Below are positions 25,258 through 33,791 of a stretch of DNA of 64,000 nt, in pieces. The stretch's first letter is position 1. Every line of letters begins with the position of its first letter. Below the pieces are notes generated by a model. The model had not been told where the DNA came from. It was given only the letters and a program-made list of their open reading frames with translations, and made no database searches. The DNA lies in contig NZ_PJND01000007.1 in assembly GCF_002846575.1 (NCBI RefSeq), forward strand, positions 682,001 to 746,000. The letters are read 5' to 3'. This stretch comes from Flavobacterium lindanitolerans (lineage in GTDB: Bacteria > Bacteroidota > Bacteroidia > Flavobacteriales > Flavobacteriaceae). A program made the translations under genes and the position numbers.

Positions 25258-26040
25258 TTATTTCCCAAGCGATTTCAACTCTTTTAAAACTGCTTCTCCA
25301 ACACCTTTTGCGGATTGAGGATTTTGTCCGGTTACGAGCCTTCCGTCAACCGTAACATGTGGTTGCCATAATCCGGATTTTTCGAACTTAGCACCACGTT
25401 CTATCAGTTTTGTTTCTAAAGCAAACGGAACGACTTTTTCTAATTTTACTGCAATTTCTTCTTCATTCGTAAAGGCGTTTACTTTTTTGCCGTCAACCAA
25501 ATATTTGCCATTGCTTAATTTAATGTTTACCAATCCGGCTGGTCCGTGGCAGACTGCTCCAACCACGCCATTGTTTTCATAAATAGCCGTAGCGATTTTG
25601 GCAATTTCTGCATTTTCAGGAAAATCCCACATGGCACCATGGCCTCCGGCATAGTAAATAGCGACATAATCTTTCGGATTTACTTCAGACGGTTTCATTG
25701 AATTGCTGATTTTCTTGTGATAAACCGCATCTTCCCAAAATTGCTTATTAATAGGGTCGTTCAGATCAAAGCCATCAACAGGCGGTGTTCCGCCTTTTGG
25801 GCTTACAAAATCAATTGTATAATGGTCTTTTAATACTTCCCAGGCATGGGTAACTTCTCCCAGATAATAACCGGTTGGTTCGCCTGTGTTTCCTTTTTTG
25901 TCATGGCTCGATACCACGAATAAAATTTTCTTTTTTTCCATCTTTTTTGATTTTTTAGTTTGTGCGTTGGCCAAATCCGGATTTAAGAAAAGGGCAAAAA
26001 CTGTAACTGCCATCAAAACCGGAGCGATTATTTTTTTCAT
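25258..26040 (-). CDS. Exported DJ-1/PfpI family protein (type 1 glutamine amidotransferase-like)
   Basis: 260 residues. A signal peptide (KKIIAPVLMAVTVFALFLNP...ANAQ, cleavage near 27) is followed by a Lys-rich spacer and a DJ-1/PfpI fold. The nucleophile elbow is GAVCHGPAG near residue 162, and YYAGGHGAMWDF near 130 carries the family's glycine-rich turn. It is closest in look to Hsp31/YajL-type or glyoxalase III-like members. Export is unusual for these enzymes but common in Flavobacteriia. Its neighbours (aldehyde reductase, Crp/Fnr regulator) suggest a reactive-aldehyde or stress response, which is inference. Confidence 0.88.
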   Translation of the reverse strand: MKKIIAPVLMAVTVFALFLNPDLANAQTKKSKKMEKKKILFVVSSHDKKGNTGEPTGYYLGEVTHAWEVLKDHYTIDFVSPKGGTPPVDGFDLNDPINKQFWEDAVYHKKISNSMKPSEVNPKDYVAIYYAGGHGAMWDFPENAEIAKIATAIYENNGVVGAVCHGPAGLVNIKLSNGKYLVDGKKVNAFTNEEEIAVKLEKVVPFALETKLIERGAKFEKSGLWQPHVTVDGRLVTGQNPQSAKGVGEAVLKELKSLGK

Positions 26041-26105
26041 AACTAATGTTCTTTAGAATTAAGTTACAAAATTCAGAAGAAATTTAGGGGATGAAAAGGT
26101 AAAAA

Positions 26106-26133
26106 GTCACGAATTTGAAGTGACAATTGTCAC
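26106..26133. promoter_or_regulatory. Candidate Crp/Fnr-type operator: three alternating GTCAC/GTGAC half-sites
   Basis: GTCAC at 26106-26110, GTGAC at 26120-26124 and GTCAC at 26129-26133 alternate in orientation. The last two form the perfect palindrome GTGACAATTGTCAC. They lie between a Crp/Fnr-family gene and the DJ-1/PfpI gene, about 66-93 bp before the latter's start. The half-sites resemble the TGA..TCA core of Crp/Fnr operators. Confidence 0.45.
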
Positions 26134-26135
26134 AC

Positions 26136-26699
26136 TCACGAACTAAAACGGCTCAATGTTTCCCGGGAAACACCAAGATAGGAAGCAATCAGTTTTTTAG
26201 GGACTTTTTGAAATAGGCTGGGATAAAGCTGCAGTAATTTTTCATAACGTTCCTGCGGATTGTTGTTTAGCATCGACAGGATTCTCTGTTGCAGGGCAAT
26301 ATATCCGGCATTGGATTTTCTGCGAAAAAAATGTTCAATCTTATGCATTTCTGAGCAGAGTTTTTCACGGTTGTATAACGAAAGGCAGAGTACTTCCGTG
26401 TCTTCAATGCAGTCAATGTTGAGAGTGGCTTTTGTTTGGTTGAAATAGGCATTGAAATCACAAATCCACCAATCCGGAAGTGCAAACTGGAGAATATGTT
26501 CTTTCCCGTCCTGGCTTACGTGATAGGCTTTCAGGCAGCCTTCCAAAACAAAAAAATCATTAGGGACATCTTCACCTTCCTGAACTAAAAACTGGTGTTT
26601 TTTATATTTTTTAGGAGTAAAATGCGACAGTATATAATCGAATTCGCCATCAGTTAGTGGCGTGATTTTCTCGATTTGCTGTCGTAATAGTTGACTCAT
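26136..26699 (-). CDS. Crp/Fnr family transcriptional regulator
   Basis: 187 residues. An N-terminal cyclic-nucleotide-binding-like barrel (KKHQFLVQEGEDVPNDFFVL, LKAYHVSQDGKEHILQFA) is followed by a long helix and a C-terminal winged helix whose recognition segment is KLIASYLGVSRETLSRF. No cysteine cluster for an iron-sulfur centre is visible, so this is not a true FNR. Small Crp-like regulators of this kind are abundant in Bacteroidota. It may control the DJ-1/PfpI and alcohol dehydrogenase genes downstream. Confidence 0.93.
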   Translation of the reverse strand: MSQLLRQQIEKITPLTDGEFDYILSHFTPKKYKKHQFLVQEGEDVPNDFFVLEGCLKAYHVSQDGKEHILQFALPDWWICDFNAYFNQTKATLNIDCIEDTEVLCLSLYNREKLCSEMHKIEHFFRRKSNAGYIALQQRILSMLNNNPQERYEKLLQLYPSLFQKVPKKLIASYLGVSRETLSRFSS

Positions 26700-26713
26700 T
26701 TTTTAACCTTTAT

Positions 26714-26925
26714 AATCTGTGTCTGAAATCTACTTCTTTATTTTTTGCCACTGATTGGAATGATTGCCACTGATTTTTAAACACCGATAAAAATCATTCT
26801 AATCTCTTAATCTGTGGCTGAAATCAGCTTTTTTATTTTTTAGCCGCTGATTGGAATGATTGCCGCTGATTTTAAACAGTGATAAAAATTATTCTAATTT
26901 CTTAACCTATGGCTAAAGCTATTTC
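26714..26925. repeat. Tandem repeat, 95-bp period, about 2.2 copies
   Basis: The units start at 26714 and 26809 (AATCTGTG.CTGAAATC) and a partial third at 26904. Each unit also contains two internal copies of GCCACTGATT/GCCGCTGATT followed by GGAATGATT, and CTGTGGC mirrors GCCACTG. The third partial unit runs into the 3' end of nadD. No coding frame is apparent. Confidence 0.8.
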
Positions 26926-27500
26926 TTATAAAACAGATTGTGGTCAATATAATCCCATACTTTTTCAGGAAGCATAGGTCTTGCATTCTTACCGTTTTTG
27001 ATGCTTTCCCGGATTTTAGTCGATGAAATTTCTACTATGGGAGCATCAATTACATGTATTTTCGGATGTCCTGTGAATTCCGGACTGATAGCCGCGTCAG
27101 AAATTCTGGGATAAACATAAATATCGTGATTCTGGAGGATAACATCATAGTTTTTCCACTTATGGAAAGAGTTCAGATTGTCTTCACCCATGATAAGGGA
27201 AAATTCATATTTTGGAAATTTTTCCTGAAGGTAAGCCAGCGTATTTACTGTATAGTTTGGTTGCGGCAGTTTAAATTCAATATCAGAAGGTTTAAGTTTT
27301 GGATAGTCTTCTGTTGCCAGGAAAACCATCTGAAGCCTGTGGTGGTCTTCCAGCAAAGTACTTTTTTTCTTATGCGGATTATGAGGCGTCACAACCATCC
27401 ATACCTGATTCAAATCTGAAAATTCAGCCATATGGTTGGCAATAATCATGTGGCCTACATGGATTGGGTTAAATGTTCCGAAGTATAATCCGATTTTCAT
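26919..27500 (-). CDS. nadD: Nicotinate-nucleotide adenylyltransferase
   Basis: 193 residues, full length. The nucleotidyltransferase motif GTFNPIHVGH is at 8-17, and the C-terminal ISSTKIRESI motif is near 158. It adenylates nicotinate mononucleotide in NAD synthesis. The order yicC, gmk, nadD on one strand is the usual one in Bacteroidota. Confidence 0.96.
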   Translation of the reverse strand: MKIGLYFGTFNPIHVGHMIIANHMAEFSDLNQVWMVVTPHNPHKKKSTLLEDHHRLQMVFLATEDYPKLKPSDIEFKLPQPNYTVNTLAYLQEKFPKYEFSLIMGEDNLNSFHKWKNYDVILQNHDIYVYPRISDAAISPEFTGHPKIHVIDAPIVEISSTKIRESIKNGKNARPMLPEKVWDYIDHNLFYKK

Positions 27501-27579
27501 CTTTTAAGGCTCTAAGCTATTAAGGTTCTGAGTTGCTAAGGCCCTTAGAAACTTAGAGTCTTAGCAACTTAGCCACTTA
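27501..27579. repeat. Imperfect inverted repeat between gmk and nadD
   Basis: GGCTCTAAGCTATTAAGG and GAGTTGCTAAGG on the left are mirrored by CCTTAGAAACTTAGAGTC and TTAGCAACTTAGCC on the right. The whole 79-bp gap can fold on itself. Confidence 0.65.
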
Positions 27580-28155
27580 TTAAATCATTTTCAAATAATC
27601 ATAAACCAATTTATAAGCGTCGTTTTTTGCTATTTCCAGGTCGTAATTTTTCAGGATTACGTCAAATTCCTCCGCTTTGGCAATTTCTTTCTCGGCTTTG
27701 GCAAGGCGCATCTGTATCTTTTCGTCGGTTTCAGTCTGACGGAAACGAAGTCTTCTTTCCAATTCTTCTACAGAAGGAGGACTTACAAATACGGCCAGGG
27801 TTTGTTTTGGATATTGCTTTTTTATGTTCAGTCCGCCAATTACATCAATATCGAATATGACATGCTTTCCGGCTGCCCAGATTCGCTCCAGTTCGCTTTT
27901 TAAAGTACCATAATAATTGTCTTTGTAGACCTCTTCGTATTCGACAAAAGCATTTTCCTCTATTTTTTTCTGGAATTCTTCAGCAGATAGAAAATAATAA
28001 TCCCTGCCGTCGATTTCTTCTCCTCTTTTTTCGCGTGAAGTCGCAGAAATAGAGAAGTCCAGGTGCAGTTCTTTTTGAGCTAAAAGGTATCGTACTATCG
28101 TAGTCTTTCCAGAACCGGAAGGAGCCGAAAATACTATTAATTTGCCATTATTCAT
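27580..28155 (-). CDS. gmk: Guanylate kinase
   Basis: 191 residues. The P-loop APSGSGKT is at 11-18, and the GMP-binding segments SREKRGEEIDGRDYYF and EYEEVYKDNYYGT follow. It phosphorylates GMP to GDP. It starts 20 bp after yicC. Confidence 0.97.
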   Translation of the reverse strand: MNNGKLIVFSAPSGSGKTTIVRYLLAQKELHLDFSISATSREKRGEEIDGRDYYFLSAEEFQKKIEENAFVEYEEVYKDNYYGTLKSELERIWAAGKHVIFDIDVIGGLNIKKQYPKQTLAVFVSPPSVEELERRLRFRQTETDEKIQMRLAKAEKEIAKAEEFDVILKNYDLEIAKNDAYKLVYDYLKMI

Positions 28156-28175
28156 TGTTGCGTTGTTGTTTGTTT

Positions 28176-29033
28176 TTACAAAACGTTCAAGACTTGTTCT
28201 TTGATTTTTTCCAGTTCGTCTTTCATCTGGACGACAAGCTTCTGCATTTGTGCATGGTTGGATTTGGAACCCATCGTATTGATTTCTCTACCTATTTCCT
28301 GGGTAATAAAACCTAGTTTTCGACCGTTGGCTTCTTTTCCGGCCAATGTTTCCATGAAATAATTCAGGTGGTTTTCCAAACGTACTTTTTCCTCCGTAAT
28401 ATCGTATTTTTCAAGATAGAAAATCAGCTCCTGCTCAAAGCGATTTTCGTCAACATTGACATTCAGTTCTTCGATAGCCGTTTTTAGTCGGTTTTTAACC
28501 GTTTCAATCCTTTCGCCATCTAAAGCTACAGTCTCTCTCATTAACGCAAGAATGTTGCCAATCCGGATAAGAAATTCTTTTTCCAGCGCAATACCTTCCG
28601 AGGTTCTGAATTCCTGAATGTTTTCCAAACCCTGGTCAATAACACCCTGTATGGTTTTCCATTCATTTTCGTCTAATTCCTCGCGTTCGGTTTTGAGGGC
28701 ATCCGGCATTCTGACAGCCATTTTTAATAGTTCCGTATCGTCACCGTCAACCACTTGTCTAAGCTGATTGATATAGGCTTTTACAATAGGCACGTTGATT
28801 TTGGATGAAGTCTCTTCTCCGGTAATTTCTATAAATAAAGAAAAATCTACTTTTCCTCTTTCTAATTTCTGAGCAATCTGATTTCGGAGTGCCAATTCCA
28901 TTTCGCGATAAACATAAGGCGTCCTCACATTCAAATCCAAACTTTTGCTGTTTAAGGATTTGATTTCAACGGTAATTTTTTTGTTAGGCAATTGCAAAGT
29001 TGCTTTGCCGAAACCAGTCATTGATTGTATCAT
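28176..29033 (-). CDS. YicC family endoribonuclease-like protein
   Basis: 285 residues from the ATG at 29031-29033, giving the highly conserved family start IQSMTGFGKA. A frame open to 29090 would add 19 residues that cross the promoter box at 29053-29060. The C-terminal DUF1732 region is present (EVEIGREINTMGSKSNH in part as REINTMGSKSNH). YicC proteins are reported RNases; the neighbours gmk and nadD are the usual ones. Confidence 0.93.
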   Translation of the reverse strand: MIQSMTGFGKATLQLPNKKITVEIKSLNSKSLDLNVRTPYVYREMELALRNQIAQKLERGKVDFSLFIEITGEETSSKINVPIVKAYINQLRQVVDGDDTELLKMAVRMPDALKTEREELDENEWKTIQGVIDQGLENIQEFRTSEGIALEKEFLIRIGNILALMRETVALDGERIETVKNRLKTAIEELNVNVDENRFEQELIFYLEKYDITEEKVRLENHLNYFMETLAGKEANGRKLGFITQEIGREINTMGSKSNHAQMQKLVVQMKDELEKIKEQVLNVL

Positions 29034-29052
29034 ATTCCAATTTAAATAGCTA

Positions 29053-29060
29053 CAAATGTA
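29053..29060 (-). promoter_or_regulatory. Predicted -7 box (TACATTTG) of the yicC-gmk-nadD operon
   Basis: TACATTTG on the minus strand matches TAnnTTTG and lies 20 bp before the yicC start, supporting that start. Confidence 0.55.
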
Positions 29061-29123
29061 ATAAAAAGTATTGAGTCCGTTTTCAGGCACTTGAAATTAG
29101 ATTCTTATAAATAAGGATTTGAA

Positions 29124-30020
29124 TCAGTTGTCCGGTACGGTTTTTTTCTTCTGTGTTACGAGATAGATTCCCAGGAAAAACATCGCGGCAGAAATTACCT
29201 TTATCAGACTCAATTGGTCTTTTCCCAAACCAATAGCGAATAATGTTGCAAAAAAGGGCTGCAGGTAGATAAAAACGGCTACAATAGTAGGCTTGAGTTC
29301 TTTCATGGACAAGAGATTCAGCAGATAGGTCAGGAATGTAGAAATCACAACCACAAAAAGGATTTTAGCATATACAGGTGTTGGAATAATAGCCCATTCG
29401 ATTTCCTGAACCTGCTTCCATCCAAAAGGCAACACCATAATAAATCCGAAAAGATAAATCCACTTCACAAAAGAAAAAGCACTGTATTTTTCCATCAGCT
29501 TTTTGACGATAATCAGGTAAAATCCATAAGAAACAGCATTGACAAAAACCAAAAAGTTGCCCCACATGGCATTGGGAGCATTGCCTACGCTTTTTCCATA
29601 TAAAATGAGCAGTAAGGTTCCGGCCAATCCCAATATAATCCCGAAAGCTTTCCATTTCAGAATTTTTTCTTTCATGATTATTGCCGAAAGTACCAGTACA
29701 ATCATGGGTGTTGTAACCATAATTACGGAAGCCATAATAGGAGAGGTAAGGCTTAATCCTTCAAAAAAGGTAAGCATATTAAAAGCTACTCCAAAAAAGG
29801 CGGAAGCAATAATTCTGGGAAAATCATTCAAGGCAATTTTTTCGGTCTTTAAAAAAAGCGCAACGAGCCAGAACAGCAATGCGGAACCGCCAACGCGCAA
29901 GACGATAAATCCGAAAGGTTTGACAAACTCCGGCATTACGTCTTTGGCAATGGTAAAGGTCACGCCATAAATAATCGAAACCATCAGGGCTCCCAGCAAG
30001 GCCCAATTTCTTGTAGACAT
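29124..30020 (-). CDS. DMT family (EamA) transporter
   Basis: 298 residues with ten predicted membrane helices in two EamA halves, each beginning with a helix like NWALLGALMVSIIYGVTFTI and AMWGNFLVFVNAVSYGFYLI. Members export or import metabolites such as amino acids or nucleotides; the substrate cannot be inferred. It ends with KKKT, a cytoplasmic tail. The ArsC-like gene lies 1 bp upstream, so the two are cotranscribed. Confidence 0.92.
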   Translation of the reverse strand: MSTRNWALLGALMVSIIYGVTFTIAKDVMPEFVKPFGFIVLRVGGSALLFWLVALFLKTEKIALNDFPRIIASAFFGVAFNMLTFFEGLSLTSPIMASVIMVTTPMIVLVLSAIIMKEKILKWKAFGIILGLAGTLLLILYGKSVGNAPNAMWGNFLVFVNAVSYGFYLIIVKKLMEKYSAFSFVKWIYLFGFIMVLPFGWKQVQEIEWAIIPTPVYAKILFVVVISTFLTYLLNLLSMKELKPTIVAVFIYLQPFFATLFAIGLGKDQLSLIKVISAAMFFLGIYLVTQKKKTVPDN

Positions 30021-30021
30021 G

Positions 30022-30375
30022 CTAAGAAAGCGCTTTGGTCACTTCAAGGATGTTCTTCTGACTGTTGCCGATATAGATTTTTCCGTCGATGATAAAAACC
30101 GGACGGCTCAAAAAGGTATAATGTTCCAGAAGGTATTTTTTAAAATCGGCTTCCTGCAGGTTTTTATTTTTCAGGTCCAGTGATTTGTATAGTTGAGCCT
30201 TTTTGCTGAATAGTGCTTCATAGCTTCCGGACAATTTGTGCATTTCTTCCAGTTCTGCTTCCGTGATTGGATTCTGGCGGATGTCATGAAATTCAAGCCT
30301 GTCCGTATTTGGAAGTGATTTTATGATTTTTCGGCAGGTATCGCAAGAGCTTAAATAGTATATTTTATTGTTCAT
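30022..30375 (-). CDS. ArsC/Spx family thioredoxin-fold protein
   Basis: 117 residues. The motif SSCDTCRKIIKSL at about 9-21 is the ArsC/Spx CxxC signature, and the conserved proline follows in FLSRPVFIIDGKIYIG near residue 91. Such proteins are arsenate reductase-like or Spx-like; the lack of ars genes nearby makes a true arsenate reductase role uncertain. Confidence 0.88.
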   Translation of the reverse strand: MNNKIYYLSSCDTCRKIIKSLPNTDRLEFHDIRQNPITEAELEEMHKLSGSYEALFSKKAQLYKSLDLKNKNLQEADFKKYLLEHYTFLSRPVFIIDGKIYIGNSQKNILEVTKALS

Positions 30376-30459
30376 TTGGATAAAATTTAATAGTACAAAG
30401 AAAAATCATTTAAAGTTTAAAAGATGTATTTTTATCAAAATTATCAGCAAATTATAAAT

Positions 30460-31224
30460 ATGAAATTTAGGATTATCTGCGGGCTCCTTTTTGGAGGAAT
30501 AATGGCAATTTTATTTGGTTGTGCTAAAAAGGATACCATTGACCTGAAACTTAAATTAAAGGCCGGTGAAGTCGAAAGAGTTTATGCGGCTACCGTAGTC
30601 AAAGGAGGTTCTATGGAATTTCAAAGCATTGTAGAAATGAGATTTACAACTGAGGCCATAAAGCCTGACAGGAACGTAATTGATGTAAAAGTTGTCAGGA
30701 TGAGTTCGTCTTCCGATGCTTTTGGAGAAAAGGAAAGTTATGATTCCAATAAAGATGTCAATGAAATGACCCAGGAAGAAAGGAGTACACATCAGGAGTT
30801 TCAGCAAGTATTAAATCAGTCTTTTTTGGTTGCTGTAAATAACAAAGGAAAAGTTGTGGAGCCTTTCAGGAGTAAAAACGGAGACAGGCGAAGACTTACG
30901 GAACAGATTATAGATATTTCAAACATCTATATTCCCTTTCCTGAAGAACCGGTTGGAGTGGGTTCTGAATGGGAAGCAGAAAGGGAAGAATCCCTGACCA
31001 AAATAAAAACCGTATCAACCTATAAAATAACAGAAATTAACGACAAGCAAATAGTTGTCTCAATAGCTTCAAAAATAAAAGGAATGAAAGGTTTTGTTGA
31101 TAATGAGGCAAAAGGACAGTATGTTTTGGATAGAAAAACATGCAAAATGATTACGGGAGATTTCTCCATGAGTTTAGAAGACAAGAGAAAGGTGTTTTTT
31201 AAATTCCGCTCTGTTCCTGATTAG
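30460..31224 (+). CDS. Lipoprotein, DUF6263-like
   Basis: 254 residues from the ATG at 30460, which directly precedes a lipoprotein signal (KFRIICGLLFGGIMAILFGC) with the lipobox cysteine at about residue 20. A longer frame from 30424 would place 12 polar residues first. The mature part begins KLKLKAGEVERVYAATVV and looks like the beta-rich DUF6263 family of Bacteroidota surface or periplasmic lipoproteins. Function unknown. Confidence 0.8.
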   Translation: MKFRIICGLLFGGIMAILFGCAKKDTIDLKLKLKAGEVERVYAATVVKGGSMEFQSIVEMRFTTEAIKPDRNVIDVKVVRMSSSSDAFGEKESYDSNKDVNEMTQEERSTHQEFQQVLNQSFLVAVNNKGKVVEPFRSKNGDRRRLTEQIIDISNIYIPFPEEPVGVGSEWEAEREESLTKIKTVSTYKITEINDKQIVVSIASKIKGMKGFVDNEAKGQYVLDRKTCKMITGDFSMSLEDKRKVFFKFRSVPD

Positions 31225-31273
31225 AAAAGCTAAAAATACATTTCAAAAACAACTTTTTAATTTAATAAATACC

Positions 31274-31729
31274 ATGCACGAAGCATACAATATCACTATG
31301 CAGAACAGAAAAGTCTTAGAGGGCTATCTGCAAAACTATTCTCTTGAACAATTAAACAAAGTTCCTCAAGGTTTTAATAATAACCTGATTTGGAATATTG
31401 GCCATATTATTGTCGTACAGCAATTGTTGGTTTATAAATTGTCCGGACTTCCAACGATGGTTTCAGACGAAATGATTTCCAGATACCAAAAAGGAACCCG
31501 TCCGGAAACTGACGCTACGCAGGAAGAAATCAATGAAATAAAGCGATTGCTTTATGTAACCGTTGAGCAGACCCAAACTGATTTTGACAACCAGATTTTT
31601 AAAACGTACCACGAATTCACCAACAACCTGGGATTTACAATCCGAAGTGCGGAAGGCGCAATCGCTTACAATTATTATCACGAAGCCATGCATTTGGGGA
31701 TGATGATGAGCATTCGCAAATTTGTGTAG
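31274..31729 (+). CDS. DinB family protein
   Basis: 151 residues forming a four-helix bundle. The metal ligands of DinB-like proteins are visible as NIGHIIVVQQ (His near 41) and YHEAMHLGMMMSIRK near the C-terminus (two His). DinB-like proteins include thiol-dependent S-transferases such as bacillithiol transferases. It ends 1 bp from the convergent lipoprotein gene. Confidence 0.9.
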   Translation: MHEAYNITMQNRKVLEGYLQNYSLEQLNKVPQGFNNNLIWNIGHIIVVQQLLVYKLSGLPTMVSDEMISRYQKGTRPETDATQEEINEIKRLLYVTVEQTQTDFDNQIFKTYHEFTNNLGFTIRSAEGAIAYNYYHEAMHLGMMMSIRKFV

Positions 31730-31730
31730 G

Positions 31731-32501
31731 CTATTTGATAAGAAGATGGTCTTTTAGCTGGTCGTAAGGCAGTAATAACTCTTTTGGGCCATCAGCATAA
31801 GAAGCAATTTCGTAGGTGTTGTAATATAACAACAGTCCTTTTGGTGTAAAGAAAATACTTTGAGGAAGTTCAAATACTTCGTTTTCAAACATCAGTCCTG
31901 TTGAATTTATGGCGCCAGCAGGAATCTTATATTTTTTTCGGAACTCCTTTTCGGCAAGAGCCTTAAAGCCTGCTTCGTCTTTCAGGAAGTCTTTTCGTGT
32001 CAATTCTTTTCCGGTTTCAGGATTGAAAAGCAGGGAACGGTTTCCTTCATAACCATGGGCGCCACCTGTGTAGGTGTAATGGTGCAATTTGATGTTTAAG
32101 ACCTTATCTGAAGTATAATCTACTTTGGCATCTATTTTGGCTTCCCAGCCTAAAGTTTCATCAGGAAATTCTTTTTTCAGCTCTTCATAAGAATTGATAA
32201 AGGAAGTCATGATGTCTTCATAAGTCTTTCCGTTGTAGGGTTTCTCGCCAAAATAGACGATGCCGCGAACCGTATTGAAGATTTTCTTGTTGATACTGTC
32301 TGCTACTACCGGAACGGCTGAAGCTTCCGGAACCGTTATCTTTACTTCGGCACAAAGGTCTCCCTTGCATGGCAGCGTTGTCTTCTTTTCAAAAGTTTTG
32401 GATTGGAAATCAACTGTTTTCAGTTCAGAACTTTCTTTTTTGTCTTTTTGACAGCTTGCAAAAGCGAGCGGTATTGCGATAAATAGTAAGAGACGTTTCA
32501 T
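31731..32501 (-). CDS. Lipoprotein with DUF4163/DUF3298 (RsiV-like) domains
   Basis: 256 residues. The signal KRLLLFIAIPLAFASC gives a lipobox cysteine at about 17. The rest matches the RsiV-like arrangement: DUF4163 at about 40-130 and DUF3298 at about 140-256, with HHYTYTGGAHG and LLYYNTYEIASYADGP as the typical motifs. In Firmicutes such proteins bind lysozyme; in Bacteroidota the role is unknown. Confidence 0.9.
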   Translation of the reverse strand: MKRLLLFIAIPLAFASCQKDKKESSELKTVDFQSKTFEKKTTLPCKGDLCAEVKITVPEASAVPVVADSINKKIFNTVRGIVYFGEKPYNGKTYEDIMTSFINSYEELKKEFPDETLGWEAKIDAKVDYTSDKVLNIKLHHYTYTGGAHGYEGNRSLLFNPETGKELTRKDFLKDEAGFKALAEKEFRKKYKIPAGAINSTGLMFENEVFELPQSIFFTPKGLLLYYNTYEIASYADGPKELLLPYDQLKDHLLIK

Positions 32502-32555
32502 GGCAGCTGTGTTAATTATTTATAAATATAGCGTTTTTAGAATAAAATTAAAAGG

Positions 32556-32563
32556 TAAATTTG
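32556..32563 (+). promoter_or_regulatory. Predicted -7 box (TAAATTTG)
   Basis: TAAATTTG fits TAnnTTTG, 32 bp before the trans-sulfuration gene. Confidence 0.5.
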
Positions 32564-32595
32564 TCCAAAATATTGATACATAAATAATCATTTAT

Positions 32596-33741
32596 ATGAA
32601 ATTTAACACTAAAGTGATACACGGCGGACAGCATCATGACCCAAGTACGGGAGCCGTAATGCCGCCGGTTTACCAGACTTCTACCTTTGTGCAGTCAAGC
32701 CCGGGACAGCCTGTTGGAGATTATGAATACAGCAGGGCAGCCAATCCAACGCGTACGGCTTTGGAGAATGCGTTGGCCAGTATTGAAAACGGAACAAAAG
32801 GTCTTGCCTTTTCTTCAGGATTAGCGGCTACAGATTGCGTTTTGAGGTCTTTCCAGGCAGGAGATGAGGTGATTGCCATGGACGATTTATATGGTGGAAC
32901 CTACAGAATGTTTACGAGAATTTATAAAAATTCCGGAATCAAGTTTCATTTTGTAGATATGAACGATTTGGAGAAATTCAAATCGTTAATCAACGAAAAT
33001 ACAAAGTTGGTATGGGTGGAAACACCAACCAATCCTTTGATGAAACTGGCCGATATCGAAGCCATTGCCAAAATAACCAAAGAACACAAATTGCTTTTTG
33101 CTGTCGATAATACTTTTGCTACTCCCTATTTGCAAAAGCCATTGGACTTGGGAGCAGATATCGTAATGCACTCAGCCACAAAATACCTTGGCGGACATTC
33201 TGATGTTATTGCCGGTGCTTTGGTCGTAAAAGATGAGGCTTTGGCAGAACAATTGCATTTCCAGCAATTTGCTACAGGTGCTACATTGGGTCCGCAGGAT
33301 TCTTTTTTAGTGTTGAGAGGAATTAAAACTTTGCATCTAAGAGTACAAAGGCATTGTGAGAACGGAGCAAAGGTTACGGAGTTTTTGAGCAGCCATCCAA
33401 AAGTAAAGACCGTTTTTTATCCGGGATTGGAGTCACATCCATTCCACGAAATTGCCAAAAAGCAAATGAAGAATGGTTTTGGAGGTATGGTTTCTTTTAC
33501 GTTTGAATCAGGTAAGAAAGAAGATGCAGTCCGTTTCCTGGAGAAGTTGCGGGTATTTACCCTGGCAGAGTCTTTGGGAGGTGTGGAATCGCTGGCAAAT
33601 CATCCGGCTTTGATGACACATGCTTCAATTCCTGAAGATAAGAGAAAAGAAATAGGAATTTCAGATGACCTGGTTCGGTTGAGTGTAGGTATCGAAGATA
33701 TCGATGACCTCATTGAAGACCTGAAACAGGCGTTGCAATAA
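32596..33741 (+). CDS. Trans-sulfuration family PLP enzyme (cystathionine gamma-synthase/lyase)
   Basis: 381 residues, full length. The start KVIHGGQHHDPSTGAVMPPV is typical, the PLP lysine is Lys196 in SATKYLGGHSD, and the YSRAANPTR motif is near residue 45. The enzyme acts on cystathionine or O-activated homoserine in Met/Cys metabolism. Whether it works as synthase, gamma-lyase or beta-lyase cannot be settled from these motifs, so no gene symbol is given. Confidence 0.93.
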   Translation: MKFNTKVIHGGQHHDPSTGAVMPPVYQTSTFVQSSPGQPVGDYEYSRAANPTRTALENALASIENGTKGLAFSSGLAATDCVLRSFQAGDEVIAMDDLYGGTYRMFTRIYKNSGIKFHFVDMNDLEKFKSLINENTKLVWVETPTNPLMKLADIEAIAKITKEHKLLFAVDNTFATPYLQKPLDLGADIVMHSATKYLGGHSDVIAGALVVKDEALAEQLHFQQFATGATLGPQDSFLVLRGIKTLHLRVQRHCENGAKVTEFLSSHPKVKTVFYPGLESHPFHEIAKKQMKNGFGGMVSFTFESGKKEDAVRFLEKLRVFTLAESLGGVESLANHPALMTHASIPEDKRKEIGISDDLVRLSVGIEDIDDLIEDLKQALQ

Positions 33742-33748
33742 AAATAAA

Positions 33749-33774
33749 AGTCCCGATGAAAATCGGGACTTTTT
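33749..33774. terminator. Bidirectional terminator
   Basis: AGTCCCGAT and ATCGGGACT form a perfect stem around GAAA, flanked by A and T runs. It serves the two convergent genes ending at 33741 and 33792. Confidence 0.9.
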
Positions 33775-33791
33775 TATTTCAGGATATAATT

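Noticed and set aside
30022..30375. True arsenate reductase
   Set aside because: No ars operon genes are nearby and the protein equally fits Spx/YffB-like members, so only the family is given.
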